Shown in pieces: positions 1-8,430 of a stretch of DNA of 39,189 nt. The position numbers were made by a program, and so were the translations under genes. Positions within the stretch are counted from its first letter, which is position 1. The number at the start of each line of letters is the position of its first letter. Origin of the DNA: Phycisphaerales bacterium (lineage in GTDB: Bacteria > Planctomycetota > Phycisphaerae > Tepidisphaerales > Tepidisphaeraceae); the NCBI GenBank assembly GCA_025361735.1, contig JANYKD010000118.1:1-39189 (forward strand), in the 5' to 3' direction. The notes beneath the pieces were generated by a model. It was not told the origin of the DNA and ran no database searches. It saw nothing but the letters and a program-made list of their open reading frames with translations.

Positions 1-260
1 GCAGACTCCTTTCGGATATGGAGACTGGCGGCGGCCGACCCCGTGTCGTCCGTCCGCCGGCCTCTCTGCCATAAAGTCTACACAATCCCGCCACGCAAGG
101 CCCTCCCACGCCCGCCACGGCGACAGCCGTTTAGTCCAACCGTTGCCCATGCGTCAGCAATCCACATTTAATGACTTATAAGAGGCGATAAAACGATCTT
201 TACATCTGTTGTGTTGTTGGATTACAGGCAGTCCGGCGAGGGTCGCCAGCCGGCGTCAGC
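1..260. other. Non-coding stretch downstream of cysK
   Basis: No convincing gene is seen in these 260 bases. Short open frames here lack ribosome-binding sites and overlap the cysK 3' end on the other strand. The stretch around 165-215 is clearly more A/T-rich than its surroundings. A weak GC-rich imperfect stem close to the cysK stop (about 233-256) is not followed by a T-run in the cysK direction, so I do not call it a terminator. Confidence 0.5.
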
Positions 261-1229
261 TCACGACGCGAGGCCCTGGAAGAGCACTGTTGAAAGATAT
301 CGTTCCCCGAAACTGGGCAGAACCACGACGATGAGCTTGTCCTTGTTTTCCAGACGGCTGGCGACGCGGGCCGCCACCGCCAGGGCTGCTCCGGAACTGA
401 TGCCGACGAGTAGACCCTCGGCCTTTGCCGAGCGGCGCGCCCAATCGACGGATTCCTCCGACGACACCTGCTCGACGGAATCCACAAGCGATCGATCAAG
501 GTTTTTGGGTACGAAGCCGGGGCCGATGCCCTGGATCTTGTGCGGGCCGGCCGCTCCGCCCGAGATCACCGGCGATTCCCTGGGCTCGACGGCGATGGCC
601 TGGAACGACGGCTTCCTCGCCTTGATGAAGCGGCTGACGCCGGTGATGGTGCCGCCCGTGCCGACGCCGGTGATGGTGCCGCCCGTGCCGACGCCGGAAA
701 TGAGAATGTCGATCTTGCCCTGGGTGTCGGCCCAGATCTCGGGTCCGGTCGTCAGCTCATGAATACGCGGGTTGGCCGGGTTCTCGAACTGCTGGGGAAT
801 CCACGATCCGGGAGTCTCGGCAACCAGTGCCGTGGCGCGGGCGATGGCGCCGCGCATGCCCTCTGACGCCGGGGTAAGCACGAGTTCGGCGCCCAACGCT
901 CGCAGCAACGCGCGGCGTTCGAGGCTGAACGACTCGGGCATCGCCAGCGTCAGCGGATACCCCTTGGCCGCGGCCACGAACGCCAGGGCAATACCGGTAT
1001 TCCCGCTGGTCGGCTCGATGATCCGCGTGCCCGGCTTGAGAACTCCCTTCGCCTCAGCGTCTTCAATCATGGCCCGGCCGATGCGGTCCTTGACGCTGTG
1101 AAACGGGTTGTAGAATTCCGCCTTGGCCAGCACGGTCGCCTGGTCGGCGGAGACCAAACGGTTGAGTTTGATCAGCGGAGTGCTGTAGGTGGTTTCGACG
1201 ACGTTTGCGTAGCTTTTGCCGTGTGCCAT
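261..1229 (-). CDS. cysK: Cysteine synthase (O-acetylserine sulfhydrylase), PLP enzyme
   Basis: PLP-dependent enzyme making L-cysteine from O-acetylserine and sulfide in the cytoplasm. The 322-residue protein has the family layout: the PLP lysine in SVKDR (K47), the substrate loop TSGNTG (about residues 73-78), and a C-terminal GISSGAA motif. Length is close to the usual 305-325. The oddity is the phosphate-binding loop: GVGTGGTIT occurs twice in tandem, from a perfect 27-bp DNA duplication, giving nine extra residues at the cofactor site. Start at 1229 is supported by AAAGG about 10 bases upstream. The gene is alone on the minus strand, with an extended -10 promoter and an operator-like dyad upstream. 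Family assignment is firm; whether the enzyme is still active is open. Confidence 0.95.
   Translation of the reverse strand: MAHGKSYANVVETTYSTPLIKLNRLVSADQATVLAKAEFYNPFHSVKDRIGRAMIEDAEAKGVLKPGTRIIEPTSGNTGIALAFVAAAKGYPLTLAMPESFSLERRALLRALGAELVLTPASEGMRGAIARATALVAETPGSWIPQQFENPANPRIHELTTGPEIWADTQGKIDILISGVGTGGTITGVGTGGTITGVSRFIKARKPSFQAIAVEPRESPVISGGAAGPHKIQGIGPGFVPKNLDRSLVDSVEQVSSEESVDWARRSAKAEGLLVGISSGAALAVAARVASRLENKDKLIVVVLPSFGERYLSTVLFQGLAS
636..697. repeat. 27-bp perfect tandem duplication inside cysK
   Basis: Positions 636-662 and 663-689 are identical 27-mers, and 690-697 repeats the first eight bases again. The repeat keeps frame and doubles the glycine-rich PLP-phosphate loop of CysK. 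Perfect identity of the copies suggests a recent replication-slippage event, or an assembly artefact. Confidence 0.93.
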
Positions 1230-1257
1230 GAGTTTCGACCTTTCAAATCGAAAGCCA

Positions 1258-1287
1258 ATTCCTATTACCTATAAATCCTATAGGAAT
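1258..1287. promoter_or_regulatory. Operator-like dyad in the cysK leader
   Basis: ATTCCTAT (1258-1265) and ATAGGAAT (1280-1287) form a perfect 8-bp inverted repeat with 14 bases between them. A second perfect 10-bp palindrome, TCCTATAGGA, lies at 1276-1285. The whole segment is A/T-rich in a GC-rich context. It lies between the cysK -10 box and the start codon, so a bound protein would block transcription. The shape (TTCCTATAGGAA-like) recalls sites of Rrf2-family regulators such as CymR/IscR that control cysteine genes; that link is inference. Confidence 0.55.
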
Positions 1288-1305
1288 AGTTAATTCGATG
1301 GGGAG

Positions 1306-1311
1306 TTTATA
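1306..1311 (-). promoter_or_regulatory. Extended -10 promoter element of cysK
   Basis: On the minus strand the sequence reads TGCTATAAAC: a TATAAA hexamer preceded by TG one base away, an extended -10. A TTGCAA hexamer lies 14 bases upstream, too close for an ideal -35, but the extended -10 may compensate. Predicted transcription would begin near 1299, giving a leader of about 70 bases that contains the dyad at 1258-1287. Confidence 0.45.
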
Positions 1312-1490
1312 GCACGTGGCGGGTTTTGCAATGGTAAAAGGACTGTTTTGACGTCTGATTGGCTGGACAATCGGCGCCGGGCGGGGTTGGCGCTGCCGCG
1401 CGGATCCGTGAGCACACCCCGGACCGCCGGCAGGATTCGCCGGTTTGACCGCGCGAGCGTCGGACTTACACTCCGGACCGAGGAGATCTG

Positions 1491-4400
1491 ATGAGCCAGT
1501 TCCACACGTGTCGATCGTCATCGGTCTGGGTTTTCCCGTTGCTGCTCCTGCTGGGCCTTGCCGGTGCCACGTTGGCCGTGCGAGGTGCACAGGCACCGGC
1601 CGGGGTTGAAGTGCGGTACTCGTTGCCGGCCGATGGGGCGCTGCCACGGACGTATCTGGTGACGCTGGCCATCGTCGCCAGGGACAATCCGGACTGGATC
1701 ATTAGCCAGTTTGTGCGCGGCGTGCCGCGCACCGTGACGGCGGAGAACCAGGGGGCGTTTACGGACACATGGGACGGGTTGGATGAGAACCTCATGCCGG
1801 TGCCGCCGGGGACGTATGCGGTGAAAGGAATCTGCTCGCCGGCGCGGAAGTGGGTGGTGGATGGCGAGTACCACGCGATCACGCCGCAGTTCGTGGCCGG
1901 GGCGTCGTCATGGATGCCGTCGCGCGAGCAATGGCAGACGCCCGAGCCCTTTGGCGGCGACCCGTGTGGGGCGCCGCTGGGGGATGTGGATGTCGGGGCC
2001 AATGGCGCGGCGGTGTTCTACTATGTCTATCTCGAAAACGGCACGAACAACCCGCAGTTTGACCTGAAGAAGCCGGCCGGGCTGGGGCAGTTTGTGCGGG
2101 CGTACCCATCCGGCGGCGCGGGCGGCGGGACGAGCACCTGCACCGATGGGCAGAGCGTCTGGAGCTTCAGCACGGACGGCGGAGCGAAGTATGTCTATCG
2201 CGCGGATGGCAAGCCATTCGGCGATGGCCGGGCGAACCGATCGGGCGTGTACCTGCCCAGGGGATGGGTGAAAGGGATGGCTTGCTGGCGCGAGGTGGAC
2301 AAGACGTATGTGTATGTGGCACAGGGCGGGAAGATCCTTGCGGGTGCCAACCGCAGCTATAGCGAGAGCGACAGCGACCGCGTGGATGTCATCACTGTTC
2401 ACGACGGCGCTTCAGGGGCGATTCTGGCCCAGGTGCCGCTGGAGCGGCCGATCGGCATCGCGGCGCGGGGCGGCGTGCTCTATGCGGTTCATGAAGTGGA
2501 CGAGAGCAAGTTTGAGGTCGTCACCCAGCCGCTCAAGGACGGGCTGCCGCAGGGTCCGTGGAAGCGACTCTTCGCCGTGGCCGCGGGCGTGAGGAAGGGT
2601 GCAGCAACAACTTCCCAGAATGCCCTCACCCCAACCCTCTCCCGGAGGGAGAGGGAGCAGGAGGAGCAAGGAAGTGTTCTTGCACCACCGCTAAGGCCCG
2701 CCGATATTGAGGTGGACAGCCACGGTCGCGTTTATCTCAGCGATCCATCGGCCAACCGGGTGTATCAGTTCGATCGGGCCGGTGCGAAGACTGTGACGTA
2801 TGGCCGGCTCGAGGCTCAGAAGCCTGGCACTTACGATCCGCTGACGCTCATGGCGCCGGGCAAACTCGCCACATGGACGACGCCTGAGGGTGAAGACCGG
2901 CTGATCATTGTGGAGCGGGCCGGGCCCAACCGGGCCAGCGAGTGGAGCGCGGACGGCAAACTTCTCCGCGAGTTCACGTCGCTGCAGACCAAGGCGAACG
3001 ATGGCTACGCCGTGGATCCGGAGCATCCCGACCAGGTGTATATCACCGGGCAGGAAGGCTGGCTGACGCGGTTCCGCATCGATCGCGACAAGGGCGTCTG
3101 GGCCGTTGATGCGGTCTGGCCGTCGGTCGGCACGGACCCGAAGTCCCCCGGGCTGGACCATCCGCGGTTCATCCGAGCTAACGGCAACGCGTATCTTGCC
3201 TGTGGCCGCAGTAACAACGTCTATCGCCTGGCTGGCGATCGCTGGCTGTTGTCGGCCGCGATCATCCGCGAACGGCAGGGGAACACCTGGAACTGCTTCA
3301 CCTGGCATGATGCCAATGGGGACGGGCTCATCCAGGAGGAGGAGTATCGCAAGAGTCCGTTGGAAATGCCGGGGGCGATGTTCCACTACCACGGGAATCA
3401 ATGGAGCGAGGATCTGTCGCTGATTGCGCTCAACCAGGGCGGCCGGGATGTGTGGCGACTGGCGCCGGCGGGCTACGACGCGCATGGCAACCCGATTTTC
3501 TCGGGCTGGCAGAAGCTGTTTACGGACCCGGTCTTCACCGCCCGGGCAGAGGGCAAGGCCAATGCCATCAACGGCGGCAATGAACTCGACGACCGGTATA
3601 GCAGCGACTGGGCCTCGGTTGATGGGACGATGAAGGACGGGTTCTACGTGGTCGCCCGAGGCGGACATAGTTTCAGCGCCAACGAAGGGGCACAAGTGAA
3701 GGTTTCGCGCTATGTGCCCGTTTCCGTAGTGCCGCCGGTGTCCGCACCGACGGAATCCGGGGGCAAGCCTGCAACGCAGAAGACTGCCAGTGAGGGCACT
3801 GGCGGCACTGCGGGCCAGGGTTATCGCCTGAAATGGCGCACGGGCCGGGTGGCGCTGCAGGGCGTCGCCAAAGCGGGCGAGATGTACGGCGCGATCCATA
3901 TCAACAAGCCGATCAACGGACTGCTCAGCGTGGTGGACCAGTCGCGCTGCGGTGTATTGCTCTTCACGGAGGATGGTCTTTATGTAGACACAATCTTCCC
4001 GGACGGGCGGCGATTCCCGCACGCGGTGGCCGGCGTTTATCCGCAGCCGGGCGAGTTCTTTGCGGGCTTCACGTTTGCGGATCGGACCAATGGGAAGATC
4101 TATTTCGGCATGGGCAAGGTCACGCCGCTCCTGTTCGAGGCCCAGGGGTGGTCGCTGACACAGAACGACGCGCGGCCGATCGGCAAGATTCAGCCCGAGG
4201 TCGTCCTCAACGCAACGCAGATCGCGACACCCCCCGAGATCGCCCTGACGCTCCGCGGCGGCGCGGGCTCGGCGAAACTCGCCCGGTTTTCACCGGCCAT
4301 CGGCGGCGCCGTGCTCGATGGCTCGCTGAGTGGATGGGAGTCGTGCGAGCCCGTGGTCTTCCAAGCGGACAAGGACCAGACGGTGGAACTTCGCGGGCTG

Positions 4401-5603
4401 TACGATCCCGACACGCTCTACGTGCGCTGGCACGCGCGGCTGGCGGGCAAGGTCGATCCCAAGCCGCTGGCGGCCAGCGATCGCATCTTCAGCCACGACC
4501 GACTGGCCGACACGCTGAGCCTTTACATCCAGGGTGATCCGGCCGCCCCATCCGGCGGAGCCGCTGGCGGCCGTCCGGGCGATGTGCGATTTGTCTTCAG
4601 TCTCGTCAAGGATGCGGAAGCCGTGAAACCGGTCGTCGTCGGCATGTACCCGCAGTGGAAACAATCCGGCCAGGCCCGGCCCGCGACGTATCAGACACCC
4701 GTGGGCAAGGTGGAGTTCGCCCACGTCGCGCCGGTGGCCGATGCGAAGTTGGGACACCTTCTCGACGCCGACGGCAAGGGGTTTGTACTGGTGGCGGCCA
4801 TCCCGCGCAGCGCCATCCCCGGCCTGCCGGCGCTGGGGAGCAGCGTGCGGACCATGGTGAACTTCGAGGCGACGTTTGCGGGCCACAACAAGTTCTGGTG
4901 GTCCAACGCCGACGGCTCGGCCAATCGCGAGACCTACGATGAGCCCACCGAAGCGCGACTCTATCCCGGTTCGTGGGCGCCGCTGCAGTTCCAGGGTTTA
5001 GACAAGGGTGTCGTCGTGCGTCACTGGCAGATCTGCGGACCGTTTGGCGGACCCGGCGCCGAGGTCTTCCAGGCCGATCTCCGAGGGCCCGTCCCTGGTA
5101 CGAACAAGGATTCCAAGATCGCGGCCCGCGAACTCTGCGAAGCGGCCAAGTATCCGCCCGACGATGGCAAGGTGGACCTCAACGCGGTTTTCCAGGGCGA
5201 GATGGTGCAGGGATACTGGGCCAAACCGGGCGCGGTGCGCTGGATGAAAGCGACGGTTGCCGATCTGGACACGCGTGTGGTGTGCGGGGCATCCGCGCAG
5301 ATCTGGTATGGCGCCACCTGGATCCATGCGCCGCAGGATCTGGAGGTGGAGTTCCAGTTCCAGGGCCACGCGCAGACCTACTTCCGCTGGTTCCTGAACG
5401 GCGGGAAGGTGCTCGATGGCGAGATCAAAGGCGCCAACGGGAAGCTGACGGCCGCCAGGACACTGACCCTTCGAAAGGGCTGGAACCCCGTGATGTTCCG
5501 CGGTTACTGCGTGGGTTATCCCAAGTTCCGCGCGGGGCTTGTGCTGATGGGTCCGGCCGATCGCCTCTGGCAGCTCCGGCTCTCGGCGATGCCGCCCGGC
5601 TGA
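1491..5603 (+). CDS. Large secreted beta-propeller protein with CBM9/DOMON-like and C-terminal jelly-roll-like domains
   Basis: Predicted exported protein of 1370 residues. A Sec signal peptide (hydrophobic core about 12-30, cleavage likely after A35) is followed by a FlgD-Ig-like beta domain (about 40-115, with the DTWDGLDENL/PPGTY pattern). Then comes a long region with NHL-like propeller blades (about 130-720), containing an EF-hand-like loop DANGDGLIQEEE (607-618). A segment around 940-1165 resembles family-9 carbohydrate-binding/DOMON-like modules (LDGSL...YDPDTLYVRW). The end (about 1180-1365) looks like a sugar-binding jelly roll (LRKGWNPVMF). Start at 1491 has GAGGAG just upstream. 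Residues about 370-399 come from a palindromic repeat inserted in frame. Role unknown; binding of extracellular carbohydrate is plausible. It ends 11 bases from the converging gene. Confidence 0.85.
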   Translation: MSQFHTCRSSSVWVFPLLLLLGLAGATLAVRGAQAPAGVEVRYSLPADGALPRTYLVTLAIVARDNPDWIISQFVRGVPRTVTAENQGAFTDTWDGLDENLMPVPPGTYAVKGICSPARKWVVDGEYHAITPQFVAGASSWMPSREQWQTPEPFGGDPCGAPLGDVDVGANGAAVFYYVYLENGTNNPQFDLKKPAGLGQFVRAYPSGGAGGGTSTCTDGQSVWSFSTDGGAKYVYRADGKPFGDGRANRSGVYLPRGWVKGMACWREVDKTYVYVAQGGKILAGANRSYSESDSDRVDVITVHDGASGAILAQVPLERPIGIAARGGVLYAVHEVDESKFEVVTQPLKDGLPQGPWKRLFAVAAGVRKGAATTSQNALTPTLSRREREQEEQGSVLAPPLRPADIEVDSHGRVYLSDPSANRVYQFDRAGAKTVTYGRLEAQKPGTYDPLTLMAPGKLATWTTPEGEDRLIIVERAGPNRASEWSADGKLLREFTSLQTKANDGYAVDPEHPDQVYITGQEGWLTRFRIDRDKGVWAVDAVWPSVGTDPKSPGLDHPRFIRANGNAYLACGRSNNVYRLAGDRWLLSAAIIRERQGNTWNCFTWHDANGDGLIQEEEYRKSPLEMPGAMFHYHGNQWSEDLSLIALNQGGRDVWRLAPAGYDAHGNPIFSGWQKLFTDPVFTARAEGKANAINGGNELDDRYSSDWASVDGTMKDGFYVVARGGHSFSANEGAQVKVSRYVPVSVVPPVSAPTESGGKPATQKTASEGTGGTAGQGYRLKWRTGRVALQGVAKAGEMYGAIHINKPINGLLSVVDQSRCGVLLFTEDGLYVDTIFPDGRRFPHAVAGVYPQPGEFFAGFTFADRTNGKIYFGMGKVTPLLFEAQGWSLTQNDARPIGKIQPEVVLNATQIATPPEIALTLRGGAGSAKLARFSPAIGGAVLDGSLSGWESCEPVVFQADKDQTVELRGLYDPDTLYVRWHARLAGKVDPKPLAASDRIFSHDRLADTLSLYIQGDPAAPSGGAAGGRPGDVRFVFSLVKDAEAVKPVVVGMYPQWKQSGQARPATYQTPVGKVEFAHVAPVADAKLGHLLDADGKGFVLVAAIPRSAIPGLPALGSSVRTMVNFEATFAGHNKFWWSNADGSANRETYDEPTEARLYPGSWAPLQFQGLDKGVVVRHWQICGPFGGPGAEVFQADLRGPVPGTNKDSKIAARELCEAAKYPPDDGKVDLNAVFQGEMVQGYWAKPGAVRWMKATVADLDTRVVCGASAQIWYGATWIHAPQDLEVEFQFQGHAQTYFRWFLNGGKVLDGEIKGANGKLTAARTLTLRKGWNPVMFRGYCVGYPKFRAGLVLMGPADRLWQLRLSAMPPG
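2598..2686. repeat. REP-like palindromic element inserted in frame in the propeller gene
   Basis: An 89-bp imperfect palindrome. The core CCCTCTCCC/GGGAGAGGG (2635-2643 and 2647-2655) is a perfect 9-bp stem with a 3-base loop. The ends also pair: GGTGCA...ACTTCC (2598-2615) against GGAAGT...TGCACC (2670-2686). It encodes ALTPTLSRRERE, the typical translation of a REP-like repeat common in genomes of this kind, and interrupts a propeller blade without breaking frame. Confidence 0.8.
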
Positions 5604-5614
5604 TCCGTAGAGCA

Positions 5615-8068
5615 TCACGCGGCCAGACTTATGCCGGCGATGCCGGGGGTGGTGTATTCGATGGCCTGCGCAGGCGGCATCGGCTTGGCGAAGTAGTAGC
5701 CCTGGGCGTAATGGCAGCCGAGGGACTTCAGCACCGACAGTTGCCCGGCCGTTTCGACGCCCTCGGCGACAATCGCCATGCGGAAGCTGCCGGCGAGCAT
5801 GACGATGGCGGTCACGAACTGGACAAAGTCCGGGCCCTTCTCCAGGTTGGCGACGAATGACCGGTCGATTTTGACGACGTCGATCGGGAACTGGTGCAGG
5901 CAGGCGAGGGATGAATAGCCGGTGCCGAAGTCGTCGAGGTCGATGCGGAAGCCGATGCGTTTGAGTTCGTTGAGAATGCCGGTGGCCGCGTGGGAATCGC
6001 GCATGACAGCGCTTTCCGTGAGCTCCAGGTGGATGTCGCTGGGGTCCACACCGGCCTCCTGGAGAATCGCATACAGACGCTGGGGCAGGTCCGACAGCAC
6101 CAGTTGATGGCGTGAGAGATTGACGCTGATTGTCGGTATGCGAACGTTGGGCTTGGTCGTGCGCCATTCCACAAGTTGCCGACACGCCTCGCGGATGACC
6201 CATTCGCCAATGGGCAGGATCAGGCCGGATTCCTCGGCAACGGGGATGAAGTCAACCGGCGAGACCATTTCGCATTCCGGATGCTTCCAGCGAAGGAGAG
6301 CCTCGAAGCTCTCGATCTGGCCGGTCTCCAGCGACACGATCGGCTGGTAGTGGAGTGCGAACTGGCCGGCGTCGAGGGCCTTCCGCAGATCGCTTTCCAG
6401 ACCCAATCGCGCCTGCACGCGTGTGCGCATGGAAGCATCGAAGACAACGTGTCGGGCCCGGCCGGCATGCTTGGCTTCGTACAACGCGGTGTCGGCGTCG
6501 CGCATGAGATCCTCGGCCGACTGGCCGGCGACCAGGCTGGTGACGATTCCAATGCTGGCGCTGCAAACGACCTCGTGCCCCTCAAGCACGTACGGCAGGG
6601 AGAGAACGGTCAGCAGGCGGCTGGCGACGAGTTGCGCGTCGGCTTCGCCGGCAATCCCATCCAGAAGGACGACGAACTCATCGCCACCGAGACGGGCGGC
6701 GGTGTTGCCGGTGGGTTCGCAGGTCACGGTGTCGATGGCCCGGACTTCCTCGCGCAGCCGCCTGGCGGCTTCGGCCAGAAGCACATCGCCCTTGTGATGC
6801 CCCATGCTGTCGTTGATGAGTTTGAATCCGTCCAGATCAATGTAGAGGACCGCGAAGCGATAGCCCGCCACGCGTCTGGCCCTGCTGACGGCCTGGTTCA
6901 GGCGGTCAAGCAGGAGGTGGCGGTTGGACAGCCCGGTCAGTTTATCAACGCGGGCCGCGGTGCGAAGTTCATCCTGGACTCGCGTACGCTCGACGATCTC
7001 GCGACGCAGATCCTCGTTTGCCTGCGACAGTTGAGCGGTACGCTCGCTGACCCGCTCTTCAAGCAGGGCATGCGCGTTTCGCAGACGTTCCAGGAGCCCG
7101 TTGAAGGCTCTGGCGACAACGCCGATCTCGTCTTCCCTGCCCGGGTCCACGGGCGTCATCCAGGGGCTTTGTGCGCCTGCGGCGATGTCGTGCAAATGCC
7201 TCGCCATGGCCGCCAGACGCCGGGTTACGACCAGGCGAAACATCAACATCACAAGTCCGACGAGGACGGCAAACCCCGCAATCAGCGTGATCGATTGCCG
7301 CCACATGCCGGCGCTGGCGGCGGCGTTGACCTTCTCCAGCGGCACCGCAACCGTGTCCAGCCCCGCGACGTCGCCGACGGCCCGATGAAAGCTGGCTTTG
7401 TCGCCGTATCGCTTCAAGAGCGCGGCCGGCGCCTCCTTGGGATCGCCATGGCAGCGCAAACACTCCGGTTTCACGAACTTGGGAACAAAGAACGCCATGT
7501 AGTGATGGCCGGCGATCTCGATTTCCTCGACCTTCTGCCCGGCGCCGGGATTCTTGAAAAAATAGTCGATCATCCGCAGTTCGTCAGGGCTGGCTTTGTT
7601 GACGGGATTTCGCGGGTCGTTGGACGCGAAACGGATGACGCAATCGGGGAACTTCTTGCGGACCTCCTCGAAGATACTCCGGGAAATGAACGAGGTGGAC
7701 ATGGTCTCGGGATGGAATCCATCCTTGCCCACGACCGGCTCCATGGCCGGCCGGATCTTCTTCGCGGCGTAGTCGCGGATCGCCAGATTGAACTCAGTGA
7801 TGAGTGCGGCCTGTTGGGTGAGCAGTTCCCGGGCGTGACGCGTGTGCTCCTCGCAGGTCCGATAAACTACGAAGATCGAGAAGACCGCGGCAAGCAGTCC
7901 AAAGGGCAGAAGAAAACGTGTTCCCAGGCCGCTCATGAGCCCGAGCCTCGGACGGTCGGCGTGAGTTGGCAAGCCCGCGGACAAACCGCCCGGCGCATGC
8001 GCCGCTGCCGGCTCACTTGCCTGCTGGCCGGCGTCTGCAGTCGCGTTGTCGGATCTCGTCCGGGCCAT
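5615..8068 (-). CDS. Membrane c-heme sensor with HAMP, GGDEF and EAL domains
   Basis: Bifunctional cyclic-di-GMP protein of 817 residues. Layout: cytoplasmic Ala/Pro-rich N-terminus (1-50), TM1 (52-69), periplasmic Tll0287-like (DUF3365) domain with the c-type heme motif CLRCH (203-207), TM2 (about 258-282), HAMP (about 280-332), coiled coil, GGDEF (461-465) and EAL (589-591). The EAL domain keeps NLSRHQL, LELTES, DDFGTGYSS, KIDRSFV and AEGVET, so phosphodiesterase activity is likely. An RxxD inhibitory site (RAID, 443-446) is present, but 14 residues separate it from GGDEF instead of about 5. I chose 8068 because AAGGA lies at proper distance; an open frame extends to 8335 without a ribosome site. 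The heme suggests redox or gas sensing in the periplasm. Confidence 0.92.
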   Translation of the reverse strand: MARTRSDNATADAGQQASEPAAAHAPGGLSAGLPTHADRPRLGLMSGLGTRFLLPFGLLAAVFSIFVVYRTCEEHTRHARELLTQQAALITEFNLAIRDYAAKKIRPAMEPVVGKDGFHPETMSTSFISRSIFEEVRKKFPDCVIRFASNDPRNPVNKASPDELRMIDYFFKNPGAGQKVEEIEIAGHHYMAFFVPKFVKPECLRCHGDPKEAPAALLKRYGDKASFHRAVGDVAGLDTVAVPLEKVNAAASAGMWRQSITLIAGFAVLVGLVMLMFRLVVTRRLAAMARHLHDIAAGAQSPWMTPVDPGREDEIGVVARAFNGLLERLRNAHALLEERVSERTAQLSQANEDLRREIVERTRVQDELRTAARVDKLTGLSNRHLLLDRLNQAVSRARRVAGYRFAVLYIDLDGFKLINDSMGHHKGDVLLAEAARRLREEVRAIDTVTCEPTGNTAARLGGDEFVVLLDGIAGEADAQLVASRLLTVLSLPYVLEGHEVVCSASIGIVTSLVAGQSAEDLMRDADTALYEAKHAGRARHVVFDASMRTRVQARLGLESDLRKALDAGQFALHYQPIVSLETGQIESFEALLRWKHPECEMVSPVDFIPVAEESGLILPIGEWVIREACRQLVEWRTTKPNVRIPTISVNLSRHQLVLSDLPQRLYAILQEAGVDPSDIHLELTESAVMRDSHAATGILNELKRIGFRIDLDDFGTGYSSLACLHQFPIDVVKIDRSFVANLEKGPDFVQFVTAIVMLAGSFRMAIVAEGVETAGQLSVLKSLGCHYAQGYYFAKPMPPAQAIEYTTPGIAGISLAA

Positions 8069-8430
8069 TGGGTATCCTTGCTTGCTTCGCAACACGCTGT
8101 GCTCCATACGTAGTTTCGGTGTGCTGCACAGGAGCTTGAGCGAAAACCGTAGGAACTCAGGACGGAATGGTGGTCCGATCACAGCCACAGGCGGCAAAAG
8201 CGGCACACTCGTCATTGTCGGAGCGGTTTGACAGGCCGGTGGTGCAGACGGCGGTGGGCAGGGCCCGCGCTCGGAGCCGCCACTCGCCTTCATCAAGGTC
8301 CGCAAGGAACGAGGTTTCCCGTGATTCCGGATCACTCCAAATCCACTGCAGCGCCCCCTGTTTCACGCCGAAGAGTGACCGGGCGGGCCGTTGCCGGCTG
8401 CGCCCGCGAAGGATCTGTGCGAGGACACAA
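8069..8430. other. Divergent intergenic region between the c-di-GMP gene and the porin
   Basis: This 362-bp spacer separates two divergent genes and should hold both promoters. A TTGACA hexamer at 8228-8233 (plus strand) has no good -10 at 17 bases. Both upstream gene frames stay open through much of the region, but neither shows a signal peptide or ribosome site there. I see no RNA gene or strong hairpin. Confidence 0.4.

Noticed and set aside
2691-4022. 443-codon minus-strand frame inside the secreted propeller gene
   Set aside because: Antisense to the propeller gene, no ribosome site, no domain.
6176-8113. 645-codon open frame on the plus strand opposite the GGDEF-EAL gene
   Set aside because: It is antisense to a gene with many conserved motifs; its composition (His/Gly/Arg-rich, no domain) is that of a GC-rich shadow frame.
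8228-8233. TTGACA as a porin promoter -35 box
   Set aside because: No acceptable -10 hexamer is found at 15-19 bases downstream.
8069-8335. N-terminal extension of the GGDEF-EAL protein to 8335
   Set aside because: The extra 89 residues lack any conserved pattern and ribosome site; a good site precedes the ATG at 8068.
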